Shown piece after piece: positions 41,593 to 43,938 of a stretch of DNA of 43,938 bases. This stretch comes from Lysobacteraceae bacterium (lineage in GTDB: Bacteria > Pseudomonadota > Gammaproteobacteria > Xanthomonadales > Rhodanobacteraceae). Within the stretch, counting starts at the first letter, position 1. The number at the start of each line of letters is the position of its first letter. Location of the stretch: contig JAGWVM010000010.1 in the NCBI GenBank assembly GCA_018970895.1, positions 1 to 43,938 on the forward strand, read 5' to 3'. Both the position numbers and the translations under genes were made by a program. The notes beneath the pieces were generated by a model. That model was given only the letters and a program-made list of their open reading frames with translations. It ran no database searches and was not told the origin of the DNA.

Positions 41593-43290
41593 ATGAGCGA
41601 GACCCAATCCTTGCCCGTGTCCGAGATGGAGCGCATCAAGGCGGCCAGCCGGCTGCTGCGCGGGACCCTCGTGGACGGGCTGGCCGACCCGGTCACCGGT
41701 GCGATCAGCGACGACGACAACAAGCTGCTGAAATTCCACGGCAGCTATCAGCAGGACGACCGCGACCTGCGCGACGAACGCCGTCGGCAGAAGCTGGAGC
41801 CGGCATATTCCTTCATGATCCGCGCGCGCCTGCCGGGCGGCGTGGTGACCCCGGCGCAGTGGCTGGCGTTCGACCGCATCGCCACCGAACACGCCAACGG
41901 CACGCTGCGCATCACCACGCGGCAGACCTTCCAGTGGCACGGCGTGATCAAGCGTCGATTGAAGCCCACGCTGCGCGCCATCCACGACGCGCTGGCCACC
42001 ACCGTCGCCGCCTGCGGCGACGTGGTGCGCACCGTGGTGAGCAGCGCGAATCCGGAAGTGCCCGACACGCACGCGCCGGCCTACGCCTGGGCCGCGAAGC
42101 TCTCCGAGCACCTGGAGCCGCAGACGCGGGCTTACCACGAGATCTGGCTGGACGGCGAAAAGGTCGCCGGCGACGAGCACGAGCCGCTGTACGGCCCCAC
42201 CTACCTGCCGCGCAAGTTCAAGATCGGCCTGGCGATCCCGCCGTTCAACGACATCGACGTCTTTGCCCAGGACCTGGGCCTGATCGCGATCATCGAGGGC
42301 GGCGAACTGCGCGGCTTCAACGTCGCCATCGGTGGCGGCATGGGCGCCAGCCACGGTGATCCGACGACGTATCCGCGGCTGGCCAGCGTGATCGGCTTCG
42401 TCACGCCGGAGCAGCTGATCGCCGTGGCCGAAGGCGTGGTCGGCGTGCAGCGCGACTGGGGCAACCGCAGCGAACGCAAGCACGCGCGGTTGAAATACAC
42501 GCTGGACCATCGCGGGCTGGAGGCCTTCGTCGCCGAACTGCAATCGCGCCTGGGCTTCGCGCTGGCACCGGCGCGTCCGTATGCGTTCGAGCACAACGGC
42601 GATCGCTACGGCTGGGTGCAGGGTGCAGGCGGCCGCTGGCACCTCACGTTGCATATCGCCGCCGGACGACTGGCGGATGTCGGCGCGGTGCGTGCGCTGA
42701 CCGGCCTGCGCGAGCTGGCCAAGGTGCACACCGGCAGTTTCCGCATGACCTGCAACCAGAACGTGATCGTCGCCGACGTGGACGCAGCCGACCGGCCCCG
42801 CATCGACGCGCTGGTCACCGAGTACGGCCTGGATGGCTACGCCCGGGCCAGCGCGATCCGGCGTCACGCCGTGGCCTGCGTTGCGCTGCCTACCTGCGGG
42901 CTGGCGATGGCCGAGAGCGAGCGCTACCTGCCGGAGCTGCTGCCGAGACTGGAGGCACGACTCGCAAGCCACGGCCTGGCCGACGCACCGATCCTGCTGC
43001 GTCTGTCCGGCTGTCCCAACGGCTGCTCGCGGCCGTACCTGGGGGAGATCGCGCTGGTGGGGCGCGCACCGGGTCGCTACGACCTGCGGCTGGGTGCCGA
43101 TGCCCGCGGCCAGCGACTCAACCGGCTGTACCGCGAAAACATCGACGACGTGGCGATCCTCGACGCCCTCGATCCGCTGTTTGCGCGCTACGCCGCCGGG
43201 CGGGAGGCGGGCGAGGGATTCGGTGACTTCCTCGTGCGGACGGGCGAGATCCCCGCGCCGGTGCGGATCCCCGCGGGCGTGATCGCGTGA
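41593..43290 (+). CDS. cysI: Sulfite reductase (NADPH) hemoprotein beta-component
   Basis: Siroheme and [4Fe-4S] subunit that performs the six-electron reduction of sulfite. 565 residues (E. coli 570). The two duplicated ferredoxin-nitrite/sulfite reductase halves are evident; the cluster and siroheme cysteines are in [13 protein letters not shown] and [16 protein letters not shown], with substrate-binding basic residues in [17 protein letters not shown]. The start is the ATG at 41593, one base after the cysJ stop. Siroheme synthase is not in the window. The stop overlaps the cysH GTG. Confidence 0.96.
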   Translation: MSETQSLPVSEMERIKAASRLLRGTLVDGLADPVTGAISDDDNKLLKFHGSYQQDDRDLRDERRRQKLEPAYSFMIRARLPGGVVTPAQWLAFDRIATEHANGTLRITTRQTFQWHGVIKRRLKPTLRAIHDALATTVAACGDVVRTVVSSANPEVPDTHAPAYAWAAKLSEHLEPQTRAYHEIWLDGEKVAGDEHEPLYGPTYLPRKFKIGLAIPPFNDIDVFAQDLGLIAIIEGGELRGFNVAIGGGMGASHGDPTTYPRLASVIGFVTPEQLIAVAEGVVGVQRDWGNRSERKHARLKYTLDHRGLEAFVAELQSRLGFALAPARPYAFEHNGDRYGWVQGAGGRWHLTLHIAAGRLADVGAVRALTGLRELAKVHTGSFRMTCNQNVIVADVDAADRPRIDALVTEYGLDGYARASAIRRHAVACVALPTCGLAMAESERYLPELLPRLEARLASHGLADAPILLRLSGCPNGCSRPYLGEIALVGRAPGRYDLRLGADARGQRLNRLYRENIDDVAILDALDPLFARYAAGREAGEGFGDFLVRTGEIPAPVRIPAGVIA

Positions 43291-43938
43291 ACCCGTCGTA
43301 CCTCGACGATGCCGCCCGGGATCCGGCGGTGCTGGCCCGGCTCGACGCCTGGCTCGGCCGGCTCGACGCGGAGGAGCGCGTGCGCTGGGCGTTGCGCAAC
43401 GTGTCCGGCCCGCTGGTGCTGTCGTCGAGCTTCGGCGCCCAGTCGGCGCTGATGCTGCATCTGGTCACGCGCAAGCGGCCCGACATTCCCGTGGTACTGG
43501 TCGACACCGGCTACCTGTTTCCCGAGACCTATCGGTTCGTCGACCAACTGGTCGAGCGCCTGAAGCTGGACCTCCGGGTCTATCGCCCGGCGATCAGCCC
43601 GGCGTGGATGGAGGCCCGCCACGGCAAGTTGTGGGAGCAGGGCGAGGAGGGCATCCGGCGTTACAACGCACTGCGCAAGGTGGAGCCGATGCAGCGCGCG
43701 CTCGGCGAGCTCGGCGCCAGTGGCTGGTTCTCCGGCCTGCGCCGCGTGCAGTCGCGCAGCCGCGGGTCGATTCCCTTCATCCAGCGCCGCAACGGCCGCT
43801 GGAAGTTCCATCCGGTGGCCGACTGGCGCGACCGCGACGTCGGCCAGTACCTGGCCCAGCACGGGCTGCCTTACCACCCGCTGTGGGACCAGGGCTACGT
43901 GTCGATCGGCGACGTGCACACCACGCGGCCCTGGGCGC
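43287..43938 (+). CDS. cysH: Phosphoadenosine phosphosulfate (PAPS) reductase (3' partial)
   Basis: Reduces PAPS to sulfite using thioredoxin, supplying CysJI. 217 codons are visible; the 3' end, including the catalytic ECGLH-type cysteine, lies beyond the window. GTG start at 43287, overlapping the cysI stop by four bases (GTGA). The nucleotide-binding loop is [17 protein letters not shown]; then [49 protein letters not shown] and [19 protein letters not shown]. The Cys-Cys pair of iron-sulfur APS reductases is absent at [10 protein letters not shown], so this is the PAPS, not the APS, type. Confidence 0.94.
   Translation, partial: MNPSYLDDAARDPAVLARLDAWLGRLDAEERVRWALRNVSGPLVLSSSFGAQSALMLHLVTRKRPDIPVVLVDTGYLFPETYRFVDQLVERLKLDLRVYRPAISPAWMEARHGKLWEQGEEGIRRYNALRKVEPMQRALGELGASGWFSGLRRVQSRSRGSIPFIQRRNGRWKFHPVADWRDRDVGQYLAQHGLPYHPLWDQGYVSIGDVHTTRPWA

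Overview
The window is a GC-rich, gene-dense housekeeping stretch of a gammaproteobacterial chromosome. Gene content and protein signatures (short NuoG, class III PhaC/PhaE, mtnA next to gyrA, a GTAGGAGC-type REP element, a PilH-like regulator) point to the order Lysobacterales (Xanthomonadales), most likely a Rhodanobacter/Dyella/Frateuria-like member of the Rhodanobacteraceae. That placement is inference from the sequence alone. I see no insertion sequence, prophage, integron, CRISPR array or rRNA. No gene-free stretch exceeds 300 bp; the longest gaps are about 37285-37513, 31390-31588 and 17597-17780, and all carry regulatory-looking sequence.

Layout, plus strand: 1-10846 is the distal part of the NADH dehydrogenase (complex I) operon, nuoF (5' end cut) G H I J K L M N. 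10882-20235 is the translation and RNA-metabolism cluster in the same order as the E. coli metY-nusA-infB region: initiator tRNA, rimP, nusA, infB, rbfA, truB, rpsO, pnp. 20288-24400 holds a class III PHA synthase pair (phaE, phaC), a 63-residue PspC protein, mtnA and a GtrA-family membrane protein. 24540-27164 is gyrA. 27228-27713 (minus) is a Prx5-type peroxiredoxin, divergent from an hsp20-cbpA chaperone pair (27850-29266).

The minus-strand block 29336-39666 holds a PilH-like response regulator with its own promoter; the 2-oxoglutarate dehydrogenase operon sucA-sucB-lpd followed by a LOG-family protein and an AcuI/YhdH reductase; and a RoxA-like ribosomal oxygenase overlapping a two-domain GNAT protein. 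At 39816 the plus strand resumes with the sulfate assimilation operon cysJ-cysI-cysH (cysH cut by the window end).

The proteins are mostly standard. The most interesting signals are in the non-coding DNA: an intrinsic terminator inside the gyrA 5' leader, downstream of the only visible promoter and behind an operator-like inverted repeat; a perfect 20-bp stem in the rpsO leader; two terminator-like hairpins between the initiator tRNA and rimP; a fold that could hide the cysJ ribosome-binding site; a perfect 25-nt REP doublet; and stable hairpins between genes in several operons. Among proteins, PhaE with a histone-H1-like tail, a GNAT protein with an unexplained second domain and the His-rich NuoL loop deserve a look. 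I found no clear new multi-gene system.
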